A stretch of 64,000 nt of DNA from Acanthosepion pharaonis (GCA_903632075.3 CAHIKZ030003327.1:1182501-1246500); one strand, 5' to 3'. Shown: positions 44,546 through 56,624, counted from the stretch's first letter. Notes: generated by a model not told the origin, from the sequence alone. Program-made: numbers and translations.

Positions 44546-44713
44546 CTTAAACGGTTCTGTATATTTCTCTGTCCTGTTTATATGTACATATGGAAAGATT
44601 GCATTTGAAAATTTCGAAATTGCTTTAAGCATAAGAGAGAAAAGAAAACATTCGCAGAATAGGTATTTAGATTGATAGCCCGACACACAAAAAAATATGT
44701 GTGTTTGTGTGTA
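44546..44713. other. Unassigned
   Basis: Nothing recognised. Confidence 0.3.
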
Positions 44714-45555
44714 CATGGTGCAATGGGTAAATTGTTGACATATCTTTAATTTCGCGCATGCGCGTTGTTTGTTTGTTTTTTTATTTTACCGAGTGTACAG
44801 TATTGTAGAGTTAGTCGGGTACCGTCTGTGACAAAAAGATCACAGCGACGCATTTCACTCCATCAGAAATTTGGAAACGGCATGCTGTACTGCTTGGCAT
44901 TCGCGACGAAAGCTCCAATACGAACATGTCAGAGTGTTTATGTGTCAATCTAAAGATATTGCAGAGGATTCAGAAAGAGTTGAATGAGTTTCATGGTGAG
45001 CGTGATCGTTCTGGTAATAAAAGAACTACTAAATTTGTTGGTGAGGGCCTCAGTCTCAATACAGAGACCTAAATCAATTGCCCCGAGGAAGAAGTGCTTC
45101 CCTGGGTTAAGAGGGTGGCTACTTGAAGACGCTATGTCTGGCAACAAGACACTACATCATACCACACAAGCAGGAGAACACAGTCATAGATGTCAAGCAA
45201 TTACTGCGACTAGATCACCCCTTACATCTGGCCACCTAACTACCCAGCCTGCAAACCCCTTCATTATGGGAGGCGCAGTTGAGCGAGAGACCAACAAAAC
45301 TCCTTGTAACAACAAAGAAGGAATTGAAGACGAGGATTATAGGAGAATTCACCAACTTAAATATGGCGGCCGTCCAGAAAAGATACAGGAGATTTCGAAG
45401 TCGTCTCGAGACCATGGTTAAAGACAATGAAAATAATACTCTTTAACATTTTAAGTTACTTTTGTATAATTTTTTAAATATATTTATTCAAATAAAATGT
45501 CAGTGCTATTTTCCTTTTTCCATAACTTAGACGACAATTTATACATCGCATCCTC
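44714..45555 (+). mobile_element. Mariner-family copy with longer transposase remnant
   Basis: Left end CATGGTGCAATGGGTAAATT after a TA; right end AATTTATACATCGCATCCTC. The plus strand holds an N-terminal piece (KRSQRRISLHQKFGNGMLYC), a LLEDAMSGNKTLHHTTQAGE segment matching the MQDGAPCHTS region with the Asp context altered, then GGAVERETNKTPCNNKEGIE and SRLETMVKDN. It is the longest of the four copies (842 bp) but has frameshifts and stops. It shows the autonomous parent from which the shorter copies derive. Confidence 0.88.
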
Positions 45556-45722
45556 GATATTCTACTACTCCAGACATCATTGTCTAATAATTTCGTCTCA
45601 GATACTTTGAGAACACCTGTACACACAGAGACACAGACACACACACGCACACACACACACGCACACACATACGAACCTGTGTCCCGTTCGAACTGTCAGA
45701 AGAGCTCGTTCTTTTAATTATT

Positions 45723-45759
<37 letters not shown>

Positions 45760-45801
45760 GAGAGATGGGGGGTAAAGTGATATATGTATAGTTAGATAGG
45801 T

Positions 45802-45837
<36 letters not shown>

Positions 45838-45840
45838 CGC
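45556..45840. repeat. (CA)n, (GATA)n and (TA)n microsatellites
   Basis: CA-rich 45620-45670, GATA 45723-45760, TA 45804-45835. Confidence 0.9.
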
Positions 45841-46475
45841 AGAGAGGAGATATAGTTAAATACATAATGTGTTTAGTCATGAGGGGCGTAATCAGATGAA
45901 TCTTTTTGATGTAATATAGAGTTTTACGTAGCGATGGTGGCGACATCTAATGAGTCTGTTCTTGTGCTTCTTCAAATCGGAAGAGAGCAGATCTGCAATG
46001 TCGATCGTTGTCTTCTCTTCCGAATATTCCCTGTGAATGCCGCCATATCCTTTTAAAGGGTTTTATCTTGATATGTAATTACGCTAAATCATCTGCCATT
46101 AGAAAACCGGATGTGAACAAACGTCTCCACACTGATGGGTATGAAATTACTTCTGAACGACACATTTGGATATAATCGCAACAGGTAAGGGGAAAATCGA
46201 TAGCCGTCCATGTGGCATCTAATAAGAGTAAATCTGGTAAATAAATAAATGTCTTTTTTCGTCTGTCTTTTTTCGTTCGCCCTGACGCTGTATATTCAGC
46301 TTCTTTTTGCACCCTTAGATTTGACACGACAGACTCAAAGTGCATTCCGTCAACGAGTAAAGTATACCCGGGGTCTAAATCTAATTCATGAGTTCTTTTA
46401 TCCTTAAAAATTACATTTCGGTGAAATAACAGCTTTTAAATACCGCTTGATATCTGTCTATCACTTTCCCTCTTC

Positions 46476-46521
<46 letters not shown>

Positions 46522-46754
46522 GGAATTAATATAAACATAAAGTTTGTCACTTAGCAGTTCAGTGTTACCTTCAGCATTCTGATTCTATAGATTCGTAGAC
46601 GGACCCTCCAGAAATCACGCTGTCCACTCGTCAGGAGTTATCAGAAATTGGCTGTTTATTTTCGTGTTTTTCTTTTATATATGCACTTTTCATTTTTTCC
46701 TTTCATTGTGTATGTATTCATGTTACCGAGATAAGTTGCACTTGTTTATGGAGT
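45841..46754. repeat. Unassigned DNA with (TC)n-(TA)n
   Basis: A (TC)n-(TA)n tract lies at 46475-46520. No gene supported; the frame at 46079-46345 (minus) has no domain. Confidence 0.4.
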
Positions 46755-47480
46755 TATATTGGAACGATAACAGTTAACTCTAGACTTAAACAGATTAAGA
46801 TTGCCGTGATCTGAAAGTCGGTTTCATAAAATAAAGGTCCCTGTGAAGAAAAGCTGTTCACGTAGAAATTACAACTCACCCTAGGAATGCGAATGAAATG
46901 ACGGTGGTTCGTTACAACACCAGTGGCCTAAACCGTAAAAGTTAGTATTTGGTGAACTAAGGAATGTAGTTTGTCTGAACATAGCGATAAAATAGCGAGA
47001 TATTTGCAATAATTCGTCTCTGAGGAATGGGTTTGCAAGGCGAAAAATCCTTCATCACCCACAATGTTTCTTAGGAGCTTTTGGAATTTGTAAAGTTTGG
47101 AATACAAAGACTGTACAAAATCTCCCTTGATATGTAGTAGTCCATTTTCGCCCTGATCTGACTCTTGTAAGGATCGAGCATGGTAGGAATAATCTGGAAA
47201 AGGGAACCAAATATTTTCCCAGAATCTTTAGCAATTGATCGGATATATGTGTTCCTCGTGAGGGCTGGGTGGAATCCCCGTAAGCGCACCAAGGAACGCA
47301 AACGTCACCCCGAAAGAAAGAATACCCACGCATCGCAATAGTAAATATTCGGTGTCCTCTCAGTGGTGATTGAACGTCACAAGTTTAGTTTTCGAGGCAC
47401 TGAATATGACCAGCTAGTTTTTTTTTTCCGCACTGAGCTGTTAGAGCTCAGACAGAAGAGAGATCAGTTGGCCAGTTCTT
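46755..47480 (-). pseudogene. APE-type LINE RT C-terminus and 3' UTR
   Basis: The minus strand from 47400 reads a FSASKTKLVTF-like segment (damaged; near 47355-47410), then FHPALTRNTYIRSIAKDSGK, IFGSLFQIIPTMLDPYKSQI and RAKMDYYIS. This corresponds to the KW-x-Y-I-x-SIAK and LYKSxIRPxMEYCSHIW region of jockey-like RTs. Positions 46755-47045 form the 3' UTR shared with 11590-11900 and 8840-9000. Confidence 0.75.
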
Positions 47481-48179
47481 AATTTTGAACATTGGACAGA
47501 AAAATCTAACTTGTTCATTACTATAGAGGAAGGCGATAAAAAATCTCAGCCCGACCAATCTTAGAAAACGGCTGGTCAGATTTTGTAAAATAAATCAGAC
47601 CCATAACTTTTCAGCTTGGTCTTGTCCATGAAATATTTACATTTGTATGTGCATATTTTGTGTAGTAAGATAAAAGAAATCCTCTACATTAATTGTCCAT
47701 CTGCTATCAGTATGATATTTGCTCATAAGAAAGCAAAGTGCTCGCAAGATGTGGCGTTGAGTCGTACGCATTGCTGCACTAAACTACGGTCTTTTTTTGT
47801 TGCTTTATTATTAATCTAAGTCCATCATGTGATTAAAGCTGTTCCCTTACAGTATTATAAACCCGAACTACGAGCGTTCGACGATACGTTATAACATCAT
47901 GTCTGTGTGTATTATTTTTTGTTGAGTCTGACTCAGATCGTAAAAGTCTTTTGTTTCTTCAATACAAGGAGATAGTTGTTAAGTATGGAGAAGTGGTTTT
48001 GAATGCTCTCACACAGTCACTCTCTTTGTCATGTTATTGAGAGCATATTTTAAGATACCTAGCAATAGAGAATTATACAGGTAGACTTGTTTTCATGCCT
48101 TCGAAAACAGTTTGCCATTTCGTGCTGGATACGTCATCACCCATCTACACAAAATATGTGCATGTGAGTAACTGTATGA
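47481..48179. other. Unassigned stretch
   Basis: No recognised feature. Confidence 0.35.
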
Positions 48180-48790
48180 GAGAGGGCGCCCTTTAAGATG
48201 AAAAGTGAGCAGGAGTATTTGAAAGAGAAACATGGTGCGATTTTAATCAAGAAATAGAGTATATTTGTAAAAGATCATATGCTGTAAAAGAGAAAGGGGG
48301 AGAGTAAATATGTAAGAAAGGAAGTGGGAGTGTATCTTTGTAAGATATAAAGAGGGTGAGTGAATTTACAAGAAAGAAATGGAGAATTAATGCAAGGGAT
48401 AGGGGGGAGACAGTGTGTACGAGAGAAAAAAGGCATAATTTAAGAGAGCACGTTTCTGAGAGAGGGACAGAGAGAGAGAGAGAGAGAGCATTATAAGCGA
48501 GAAATTGGCTTGAAAGAGTGCAATTGCAACGGAGAAATAAGAATGCATTTATTAGAGAAAGATACAGTGATTCCTTAAGATCGAGAGAGAGAGAGAGTGA
48601 GTGTTTTTAAGAGAGAGTGAAAGTGTGCCATTCTTACAGAAGTGTGTATTAATAAGAGAGAAAGAATGAGTGTGCCTTTCTAATAGAGAAAGTGAGAGTA
48701 CATATTTTAAAACAGAAAGTCAGAATGCATATATTAGAGAGAAATAGAGAGAGAGAGTTTGTTTTTAAGAGAGAAACATAATAAAATAAG
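48180..48790. repeat. Degenerate GA-rich minisatellite
   Basis: The region recurs with units such as TAAGAGAGAAAGAATGAGTGTGCC, about 40-45 bases apart, with GAGA tracts and ATTTATTAGAGA/TATATTAGAGA joints. Units are strongly diverged. Confidence 0.65.
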
Positions 48791-48808
48791 ATAAAATTAT
48801 TTTGTATA

Positions 48809-48811
<3 letters not shown>

Positions 48812-48865
<54 letters not shown>

Positions 48866-48932
48866 GTACGATGCGATTGTAAATAATTCAATTGTTTAGC
48901 AATTTTACATGTTTTCGGTGTAATATCCTAAT

Positions 48933-49010
<78 letters not shown>
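48812..49010. repeat. Two (TA)n arrays
   Basis: 48815-48861 and 48938-49009, separated by about 75 bases of unassigned DNA. Confidence 0.95.
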
Positions 49011-49012
<2 letters not shown>

Positions 49013-49432
49013 GGAGAGATTAATGTATTAATGGGATTGAAGCCAAACATTGCCGAGGAGAAATGACAATAAAAGGAAAACAATTCAAAAGAGAGAATAT
49101 TACGATTGACGTCGGCATTCAAATTTTTTTAATATCGCATTTGACATGAAAGCAAGTGGTCTTCCGGCGAGAAGTGCAAGAGAAGAAACCATTAGAATTG
49201 GACTTACGGTTGCATCTAACACTTTCAGCTGTCATATAATGAAACTTAGCTGCCAGTCTAATACGACGCTTAAATTCTGAAATACTTTTCGTACTGGGTG
49301 GGCGCAGTGAGAGAGAAAATAAATCCTCGAATCAGTTCGATCGAATCTACATCGATTTCTTTTTAGATTAATGGTTTGATTTATAAGGCAGGTAGTGCTT
49401 TATAACGCGTGTCAACTTTATAACGGCATTTG
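49011..49432. other. Unassigned stretch
   Basis: Nothing recognised. Confidence 0.3.
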
Positions 49433-49478
<46 letters not shown>

Positions 49479-50290
49479 CAAATATAATTTCGGCTTTGTG
49501 CCACGGTATATTTTTATATGTATGTATGTGTGTGTGTATGTGTGTTTGTATGTGTATATATATGTGTGTGTGTGTATATATGTATATATCTGTATGTGCC
49601 CTATTTTATTGTGCATGTATATTTATATTTAAGTATATTTCTGTTTGTATGAATGTGTTTATATATTTGTATGTTAGGGTATATGTATATTGGTGTGTGC
49701 TGGTATTTGAATGTATATTTATGTATGTATATGTAAGTACGTTTATATATGTATTTGGTTGAGTGTTGTTGTATTTATATATATATGCATGTATATATTG
49801 GTACTTGTTATTATAGATAGATATATTTATATATATGTTTATTTGTAGATTTGTATGTATGTGTATATATATTTAGGTATGTTTGTGGATGTATATGTGT
49901 GTGTTGACACCTATTATGTATGAGTTTGTTTGCGTGTATGTGTAGGTATGGAAACTTTGGTATGTCGTTACTGCCACAGTAGTTAGTCTATGTGCGTATA
50001 TATGTTCATATATGTACTGGTGTATGTATTTATACTGGGGGATATATTTATATATGTGAGTATGTGTGCATAAAGATGTGTGTATATATGTGTGTATTTA
50101 TGTTTATATGTATATGTGTGTATGTGTACTTGTTATCATAGATATACATATATGTGCGTATATGTTTATGTTTATATATTTATATGTATGTATTTCTGTA
50201 TGTATATGTATGTATGTGTGTATGTTTATGTGTGTTAATTTGTGTTTGCTGCCGCGTGTGTATGTATGTATATGCGTATGACAGTACACT
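49433..50290. repeat. (TA)n followed by 800 bp of TATG/TGTA low-complexity DNA
   Basis: (TA)n at 49433-49476. From 49510 to 50285 the plus strand is a degenerate mix of TATG, TGTA and TATA units with almost no C. Cys/Tyr/Val-rich frames such as 50066-50281 are artefacts. Confidence 0.9.
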
Positions 50291-51079
50291 TATTTCTGTG
50301 GGTTTCTTTATCCTGTTTTTCTTCGTCTAATATATAATGAAACTATTATCAACTTATATGATTAAAATATATTTTTATTGATATTTGTGGTTTTAGAATT
50401 TTCGTTTTAATATATTAAATAATATTACTTTTAACCATTTTTATCTTTGTATATTTGCTCCCTTAAGTTATAATTTAATAAGTGGTTAGCATTTATTTAA
50501 TGATACTTTAAGTCTTAAATATTTATTGGTTGTGGTATCTGATTGTCTAGTTTATTGTCTGTGGATGTGTGTACGTGTATCTATCGGTGTCTATGTGTAT
50601 GTAGAGTGCATTCACATTTAATTGTGTGTGTGTATAGGTGTTGGTTTCCCCGTTTTCTTTTTTCATAAAGGGTTGTAGAGATGTTCCTGTCTCGTCGGCT
50701 TTTTTTTTTTTATATATATATATATCTAAATATGTCTGGGTGCTTATGTATTATAATCTGATTGTGTTTTTGTTGTTTTGCGCGTGAGTTTAAGACCACA
50801 TTCACACACTTTAGAATGAAAAATATATATACAGGTATTGTCAAATGACCGGATATATTGTAGCGTCTTGTCGAACGTAATTTCAACGAAGAAATAAATT
50901 GAATAACATGCATTTTTTCTTTTCTCAATAATTTTGTAGTTTTTAAACTTAATAGTGATTAAATTTGGATTTTAAAATTGCCTGTTTTTAATTTTAATAT
51001 TAAATTTTATCATATAATTTTATAATTATTGGTTAGTATAAATTATTTTTAATATTACACATATTTTAAAGATCTGAAT
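50291..51079. other. AT-rich unassigned DNA
   Basis: No supported feature in about 790 bases. Confidence 0.4.
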
Positions 51080-51330
51080 AGCTATTATAACATGATTTCG
51101 TTGTCAAGCTTTTGAATCTTTCTATACTTGGTTTTTTTTGATTGGTTATTCTAGCTTTTGTAACAATGTTTCCCCCCTAGTGTAGGATCGTTAATTAATT
51201 TGAAACTTTTAAAACCATTTATTTTATCTTCAACATCATCACTTGATAAGACACCGAGGGTGTTGAAACAAAATGGCTATTTTAGTAGTGATTTTATAAC
51301 ATACTTATGTTATATTTTTTTTTATAAATA
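51080..51330 (+). repeat. Interspersed repeat with hairpin-GAAAC module, copy 1
   Basis: TTGATTGGTTATTCTAGC, GGATCGTTAATTAATTTGAA and ATCACTTGATAAGACACCGAGGGTGTTGAAAC recur inverted at 61835-62030. GACACC and GGTGTT can pair around a GAG loop just before GAAAC. Confidence 0.75.
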
Positions 51331-51335
51331 ATAAT

Positions 51336-51366
<31 letters not shown>

Positions 51367-51392
51367 CTGTGTGTGTGTGTTTGTGTGTGTAC

Positions 51393-51464
51393 ACGCATCT
51401 TTATAAGCATGTTCATTCGTAAAATTAATTACTATGGAAACGGAACATGCTTATAAAGATGCGT
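51393..51464. repeat. Perfect 22-bp inverted repeat (hairpin)
   Basis: Left arm 51393-51414 (ACGCATCTTTATAAGCATGT plus TC) and right arm 51443-51464 are exact reverse complements, with a 28-base AT-rich loop. Transcription of either strand would give a 72-base hairpin. It may be a miRNA-like precursor, the tip of a palindromic element, or chance duplication. Confidence 0.85.
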
Positions 51465-51633
51465 AAATTTCAAGATTGGTTATTCCTAAATTTTCGCTTG
51501 AGGATGAAACGGTTTGATACCTTAATTCAATTTAATTTTAATAATTATATTGAGTTTTTTGCTCTTGTTTTTGAAACATGAGAACTCTTATGTAGAAGTA
51601 ATCATATTTTTTTAAAAAATAATTATAATGTAA

Positions 51634-51713
<80 letters not shown>

Positions 51714-51849
51714 AGAGGAGAGAGAGAGACGTACACAGAGTAAGTGTATGTGAAAGAGAAAATGAGAGAGAATGTGTTTCTAAATATAACTATTGTCGTT
51801 GTAATTGTGATTTTTGTAAACAAGCCTAAACGCGCTCTCTTGTAATTAT
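51465..51849. repeat. Unassigned DNA with (TA)n
   Basis: (TA)n at 51636-51710 followed by a GA-rich stretch to 51775. Confidence 0.7.
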
Positions 51850-52010
51850 TTTACCAAAATCACCATCACACCGACCACAGTTACATTAAGTTTGTCTTCG
51901 AAATTCACCCCTGAAGATGATCTCGGTTGAGATCGAATGTACTTGGGTTAATAAAATCTGTAGCACGTTCCTTGATGAATTTCAGATTAACATCAAGTAG
52001 CTATTGAGAG
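51850..52010 (+). repeat. Interspersed repeat with hairpin module, copy 2
   Basis: CCCTGAAGATGATCTCGGTTGAGATCGAATG is the better preserved version of 32688-32712: CTGAAGA, a GATCTC/GAGATC hairpin with a GGTT loop, then GAAT where other families have GAAA. The TTGATGAATTTCAGATTAACATCAAG end matches copy 1. Confidence 0.7.
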
Positions 52011-53194
52011 AAGTAGAAATAATTATTATAAAAATTAAATAGACATAATATATTTATACTATTCAATATAAATATATATATATATATATATACATAGAGA
52101 GAGAGATAGAAAGAGAGAGACAGTGTTTGCGTGTGCGTATTTGAAAGAGAAAGGAAGGAAGATTGCGTTGCTAAAAAAGAAATTAAAACATTGGTTTATA
52201 AGAAAGAAAAAGAAACAATGTCTGAGTTTCGTTGAAAAAGAAAACATAAGCTGACAATCGGAAGACCAGCAGAAGTATAGAAAGACAAAAAGTTTGAAAA
52301 TGTGAATAATCTAAAGACAGGAATGCTTGCAAGGGACAGGGACGTGATGGGGGTGAAAAAAGGCAGTTTGAATATAGTTAAAAGCTCAAACATTTCATGG
52401 AACTATAGGCGGAACAATCAAAACATACTCCAAAAAACCAAACGCTGGTAAGAAGTCTTAAGTGATGACACAGGAACAACAGAAGGAAACCTTTGCAAAA
52501 AAAAAAAAATGCCTGAGAAGACAAAAACGGCCTGGGTGTTGTAATAAAGAAAAAAAAAACGCTTGTAAAGAACAAAAATAAGTTCATCAGTCATTCATAT
52601 GAAACCCTGTTTATGTTTCCGCCATTGATGTTTTTACTGTTTTACAACTTCTCACCAACGCGTGACGTCTGCCCGACAGAATCCCTTTTTATATGCATTG
52701 GGTCTTTTCGATGAAGACGTTGAAAAACTGCTAAAGTAATCTTTCTTCCCCTTCTGGTTTTGCCCGTGCGCACACCAGTAAACCATTTTTGTTATCCTCT
52801 TTTATATCTGTTAACCTACCTCTCTTAATTTCTATCTTCGTTTCATTTGTTTGTCAATGTATGTCTTCTTTTGAAGCGCTTCTGAAAACATTTCTGTCAT
52901 TTGCATCTTTCATCACCTTATCCTATCGTTCTGTTTTGACTGCATTTCATCAAGTGTCAATAAGAAAATGGACAGAAGTCAAAGACTCGGTTAGAACTAA
53001 CAGAAAAATAAAACCTGGTTGGGCTGTTGTTGGTTGGATTAAGATTAATTATTTTATTTACAAGGAGTAATATCTTTAACTTTGTATGGAGCGACTCGAG
53101 AATTTAAAAAGAGTCTTTACTTCATTTCATTAGAGTGATTAGGCTGGAAGTGTGTTCATAGAATATATATAAACTTACTTTCCTATTTTAATAG

Positions 53195-53195
<1 letters not shown>
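52011..53195. other. Unassigned DNA
   Basis: A short (TA)n and GA-rich segment lies at 52070-52110. The frame at 52789-53070 (plus) has a hydrophobic start and no recognised domain; I do not call it a gene. Confidence 0.4.

Positions 53196-53270
<75 letters not shown>
53196..53270. repeat. (TA)n microsatellite
   Basis: About 37 TA units. Confidence 0.95.
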
Positions 53271-53273
<3 letters not shown>

Positions 53274-53570
53274 ACTTTCTAAATATTCTTCACAGTTGTC
53301 TTGTAAGTGTTTTTACATGGGGTAAAAATCAGTAAATAGAAAATACAAAATAAATAAATAAATTTTCTATCTACGTCATTCAACTAAGACGCCTCGACAT
53401 GTGGTAATAAGTGAGAGGATACTTGTTGATCATTATTACTGAGTAAAGTTCATTTCTAACTATTGGCTCAATAAAATGCTTAACTGTAAATAACCAAGAA
53501 AATGCTGATATATCCTAAAATCAACCAAACTAATGAAAGCATTCCGCTAATGCTTGTTCAGTTTCTTAGA

Positions 53571-53572
<2 letters not shown>

Positions 53573-53625
<53 letters not shown>

Positions 53626-54170
53626 ACAGTGTTCATATCGATTTGTCTGTTTACAACTATCTGCCAATCTCAGTCTGCTTATTCCTGTGTATCTATCTAT
53701 TTATCTGTTGAGGGGTTCTCCCCTTTTTGCACAAATGGACTCACCCAGTATATACATATACTACTGATACGTGAAGACCCGCGAGAGTAGACCGAAGAGT
53801 CGAGTCGAGTCCAGAGTGACAGAGTAAAAGGTTGTAGGTAACCTGAAGAGTGAGGGGTGAGGTAACAGCGTTGTAGGAGTCACAGTGAGCGAGCACGTAG
53901 ACTCAGTAAGAAGTCATACTGTGATACTTCAATACCAAAGACTGTATATATATTTTGCTACTAACCCGTATTCCTGGAACTACTAACCTGAGTTACCAGT
54001 TTGTATTATTACTTTAATACATTGTTTTCATATATTCATTCCTGGCGTTCGTTATTTATCGGTACCGGATTTCAACCCGGAATCCACAACACTATCTATC
54101 TATCTATCTAGCTAGCTAGCTATCTATCTAGCTTTCTATCTATCACAGTTTGTTCATGTCTATCTCAGTC
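53573..54170. repeat. (TATC)n array interrupted by an insertion
   Basis: TATC units at 53573-53624 and decaying units to 53705 resume at 54092-54145 after a 386-base insert. Confidence 0.85.
53706..54091 (+). mobile_element. Probable solo LTR
   Basis: 386 bp that starts TGTTGAGGGGTTCTCCCC and ends GGAATCCACAACA (TG...CA with short inverted TGTTG/CAACA ends). It sits inside the TATC array with TTATC before and CTATC after, consistent with a 4-5 base duplication blurred by the array. A TATATATATT box lies at 53944. No internal coding sequence, primer site or second LTR is present, as expected after LTR-LTR recombination. Confidence 0.65.
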
Positions 54171-54358
54171 ACTTTATATCTATTGAAGAGAAAAATGGAT
54201 TATTATAACACCTTATTAATATATTCAATGGGATGCTGAAAGCTTTTCGGCCCAACCCAGCTTCCAAAATCTCATCAAATGACTAGAGATACTTTTGGAG
54301 AGATATCTTGGGGGGAAACTTTTACCCACCTCCCGACTAATATACATCCACACACACA

Positions 54359-54419
<61 letters not shown>

Positions 54420-54420
54420 A

Positions 54421-54464
<44 letters not shown>

Positions 54465-54829
54465 TATATAATGAACCTATTCATAAAAGAAATACAAACG
54501 AGATGCTGTAATATTTGTGTACCTATTGGTTCAGGTTTTTTTTTATCTTTGCCTTTGTGTTATTTTCCATGACAACATCTCCAGCAGCTCTCAGGGAGTG
54601 GCACCGGATATGGTATGTATGGAAAAGAAACCTATGCCCCCGTCAGACCAAATTTGAACATTCTACAATACGTGCGGCAGAGGAGAAGGTCAGGAAGTAC
54701 AGTAACTGAGAATGTAAAATAGATCGTAAAAATAATTCCGAATGAAGCCTTATATACGATTTTGATGATTTTTGTATCGTATTTACTACATATGATATCA
54801 CTGTTCACATAAAGTGATGATATCTGTTT
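54171..54829. repeat. Unassigned DNA with (TA)n-(TG)n
   Basis: (CA)-(TA)-(TG) compound array at 54348-54462. The frame near 54570-54709 contains MTTSPAALREWHRIWYVWKR but has no recognised family. Confidence 0.55.
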
Positions 54830-55595
54830 ATCTTTCTGAGATAAGGTATTATGTACACTATTTACTTTATTCGAACTATTCGGACCATGTTTATCTCAAT
54901 GTTTCGGTCGTTGTACGCTCCGGGCTTCTTCGGGTGGTTGGAATGTCGAACTGAACCCTTTATTTCGCTCACTGGGGTAGACTGTTCTAGTTCCACGTGC
55001 CATGTCTAATGGCTGTCAGTTATCTCCTGTTAATTACTCTCTCCAAGTTCTCCACTCCCTTAACCAGGTATTGCATTCACACTCTTTGGCTCCTGTCATT
55101 GGATCTAACCAACGCCATTATCCACTGTGCCATGTGTCCTTGTGACATATTTGTATGAATTTCTGGGTATTATAAACCTAATGTCTTCAGCTACTATTTT
55201 TTACCAGTTCTAATATTGCAATTTTTGCTGTTATCATTGCATTTTTTTACCAGAGCTCATATTGCAATTTTCTTTGTTATTATCGATTTTCTCTGGCACT
55301 CCTTATTACTGGTTCCTATAGTGTATTCATTTCTATACTTGGTCGGCTCAGGAGATTTTTGTGGCCTAGCATATGTGCTGATTCCTTCAGAATTTTCCAA
55401 TGATGCTCTTTGTCTATGACCTCAACTTGATCCCACAAAGAAACACTAGAACAGTTTACCACAGTGAGTGAAATAACATTCTACATTCCAACCACCTGAA
55501 GAAGGCCGGAGCGTACAACGGCCGAAACGTTGTGAGAAACTTGGCGACAAAGATGAGGACAATAGTCCGATAAAGTGATGATATATTAATATTTT
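54830..55595 (-). mobile_element. Penelope-like unit, second copy in opposite orientation
   Basis: The reverse complement matches 6065-6840. Right-hand arm 55440-55590 (plus) holds CACCTGAAGAAGGCCGGAGCG, ACAACGGCCGAAACG in clean form. The left-hand arm 54840-55140 holds the same module on the minus strand with a tRNA-like head (GGCACAGTGGATAATGGCG). Between them, 55200-55440 on the minus strand carries the same coding tail region (about HHWKI..ESAHML), here with frameshifts. The two units define the element ends. Confidence 0.6.
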
Positions 55596-55899
55596 TAGAA
55601 ATGCTTACACTCTCACACATACACACGCGTAAACATACATATAAATACATATTTTGCTGGCCCAAATCGTAAGGCCAATGAAAATAAAGAAAAGACATAC
55701 CTTTTGGTTTTTCAGAGTCAACCACTTATTTTAGTGCAGCATAGTGATGCTGATATCTGGTTAAAAGTTTAAGACCATATTTAAACAAAGCTTTAATTGG
55801 TAAACAGGTAACGAAAATGAATCATTTGTGTTCAAGCATTACCGCAGTCAAAATGTCCCATTGGCATCCCCTGCGTTACATTAGTTGAAAAAAATATTT
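55596..55899. other. Unassigned stretch
   Basis: No recognised feature; it may include the left flank of the Tc1-like element. Confidence 0.3.
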
Positions 55900-56400
55900 A
55901 AAAAAAAGGCTTAAAATGTTTGAACGTGGCAAAATTGTCTAGCTGCAAAATGCAGTTTTCTCTCAAGGTGCCAATGCTGGTGAGAGTGGACGTAGTAAAT
56001 TTCTTAAACATCTCTGAGGGATACGGAACAAGAATTTCAATTAGTCGACCCAAGAAAAGTTCGTCCGTGTTAAGCGGTAAGATTCAACGAGTTGTCCGGG
56101 AAGACACCAGCCAATCATGGAAACTAGATTTAAGACCTTATGGACGCAGAATGTAGTACAAGAACAATAAAAGTGTAAAGGCTTTAAAAACCGTAAAAAG
56201 TCCACACCTTCTTCCACACAAAACATCTCGGTTAAACTTTTCAGAGAAGAGCCAAAGATGAGATATAGAAGAAAGGTAGACGGTTTTGTTCTCTGATGAG
56301 AAAAATTAAACCTGAAAGTTCCAGATGGGTTCCAGCGTTTCTAGCAATGTAAGGATCACGCACCGTAGGGCATTTGGCTGACTCCGCCATTCTTTAATCT
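55900..56400 (+). pseudogene. Tc1-like transposase remnant
   Basis: Frame-shifted islands on the plus strand: MFERGKIV (55917), a GANAGESGRSKFLKHL segment, RPKKSSSVLSGKIQRVVRED (56050, linker after the helix-turn-helix region), LKTVKSPHLLPHKTSRL and VLFSDEKN (56290), the latter matching the FSDEK strand with a catalytic Asp of Tc1/mariner enzymes. No inverted ends were found. Distinct from the mariner family with GGTGCGATGG ends. Confidence 0.65.
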
Positions 56401-56590
56401 ATATTGGTATCGTTGAAATGATAACTTTTGATTAACTATTTTTGTGTAATTTTCTTGTATTTAACTTGATTTTTGTTGTTTGTTTTTTTCTTTTCACTTA
56501 ACTATTCCATCCTCTTTCCGAATCTTATTCTATATTTTTGTTTTTATTTTCCTTCCTTCATTCTTTTATTTTCTATTAATGCCTGCCTCA
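56401..56590. other. Unassigned T-rich stretch
   Basis: Nothing recognised. Confidence 0.3.
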
Positions 56591-56591
56591 G

Positions 56592-56624
<33 letters not shown>

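Noticed and set aside
45236..45421. Independent small gene with VERETNKTPCN
   Set aside because: This is the C-terminal part of the mariner transposase within clear terminal repeats.
49430..50289. Cys/Tyr/Val-rich frames that look like small secreted proteins
   Set aside because: They are translations of TATG/TGTA low-complexity DNA and appear in several frames at once.
56296..56325. CTGATGAGAAAAATTAAACCTGAAAG as a ribozyme core
   Set aside because: No stem II can form, and the sequence lies within the Tc1-like transposase FSDEK region.
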